A stretch of DNA of 6,638 nt from an uncultured Fidelibacterota bacterium (GTDB lineage: Bacteria > Fidelibacterota > Marinisomatia > Marinisomatales > UBA8229), in NCBI GenBank assembly GCA_913054425.1, contig CAJXJG010000097.1, positions 1 through 6,638 on the forward strand, read 5' to 3'. Position numbers and translations under genes: made by a program. Positions 6,485-6,638 of the stretch are shown one piece after another (position 1 is the first letter of the stretch; each line of letters starts with the position of its first letter). Below the pieces are notes generated by a model that was not told the origin of the DNA, did not search any database, and saw only the letters and a list, made by a program, of their open reading frames with translations.

Positions 6485-6492
6485 AAAGGAGG
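6485..6492 (+). promoter_or_regulatory. Strong ribosome binding site of skp
   Basis: AAAGGAGG is a near-perfect Shine-Dalgarno, four bases before the GTG at 6497. It also lies two bases before an overlapping ATG (6495) that opens only a five-codon frame (stop at 6510), so it decides for the GTG. It contrasts with mrp, uppS and bamA, which have no visible site. Confidence 0.85.
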
Positions 6493-6496
6493 TAAT

Positions 6497-6638
6497 GTGC
6501 TTAAAAAATTAATCCCATCGGTATTGTTAACGGCTTTGATTCTTCTCCCGGTTTTTATAAAGGGACAAGTAAAGGTTGGTTTTGTTCAATCTGACCGGAT
6601 TCGGATGGAATATGAGGAATTCAAAGAAGCAGAATCTC
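6497..6638 (+). CDS. skp: Skp/OmpH-family periplasmic chaperone, N-terminal fragment (runs off right edge)
   Basis: The GTG start gives 47 codons to the window edge. Residues 1-23 form a signal peptide: Lys3 and Lys4, then a hydrophobic core from 6 to 20, with likely cleavage near KG/Q. The mature part begins VKVGFVQSDRIRMEYEEFKEAE, here residues 25-46, matching the first strand and start of the coiled-coil arm of OmpH/Skp (family form: K-I-G-Y-V-x-S-x-x-I, then acidic helix). Skp trimers hold unfolded outer-membrane proteins in the periplasm on their way to BamA. The gene follows bamA by 16 bases on the same strand, which is the usual family context and supports the call. The rest of the gene (usually about 160-180 residues) is outside, so completeness cannot be judged. 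Confidence 0.88.
   Translation, partial: MLKKLIPSVLLTALILLPVFIKGQVKVGFVQSDRIRMEYEEFKEAES

Noticed and set aside
1..6638. CRISPR array, tRNA/rRNA, insertion sequence or prophage element
   Set aside because: No regularly spaced repeats, RNA-gene signatures, transposase motifs or terminal inverted repeats were seen on reading.

Overview
The window is AT-rich (about 40% GC by eye) Gram-negative bacterial DNA. A complete BamA, a Skp/OmpH start and UppS in one tight + strand run imply an organism with an outer membrane. The direct order uppS-bamA-skp, without cdsA and rseP between uppS and bamA, resembles the FCB (Bacteroidota-Chlorobi-Marinimicrobia) arrangement more than the E. coli one. Several + strand genes also lack a Shine-Dalgarno sequence, which is common in that group. 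A marine FCB lineage such as Marinimicrobia is my inference; nothing in the window proves it.

Layout. On the left, a leftward two-gene unit (1-1411) encodes a 12-TM MFS transporter followed, with a one-base stop/start overlap, by the first 66 residues of an FGGY-family (glycerol/sugar) kinase that runs off the left edge. A 217-bp divergent intergenic region follows. Next is a rightward single-gene unit for a 7Fe-type ferredoxin (1629-1931), closed by a clear rho-independent terminator (1951-1981). Only 17 bases later begins an Mrp/ApbC-type P-loop ATPase (1999-3129). After a 179-bp AT-rich gap comes the envelope cluster: uppS (3309-4070), bamA (4072-6480, starting one base after the uppS stop) and the start of skp/ompH (6497 to the right edge, GTG start behind a strong AAAGGAGG).

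How the genes work together. UppS makes the C55 lipid carrier for peptidoglycan and O-antigen synthesis. BamA inserts outer-membrane beta-barrels, and Skp is the periplasmic chaperone that holds such proteins before insertion. The ferredoxin and Mrp point to iron-sulfur metabolism, but they are separate transcription units by appearance.

The most unusual item is the Mrp protein. The short segment that normally carries the cluster-binding Cys-x-x-Cys is missing. In its place is an insert of about 41 residues that reads like a small carboxypeptidase-regulatory-like (beta-sandwich) module. The N-terminal MIP18/DUF59 domain has also lost its cysteine, leaving one cysteine in 376 residues. This suggests an Mrp-family ATPase that no longer carries a canonical Fe-S cluster.
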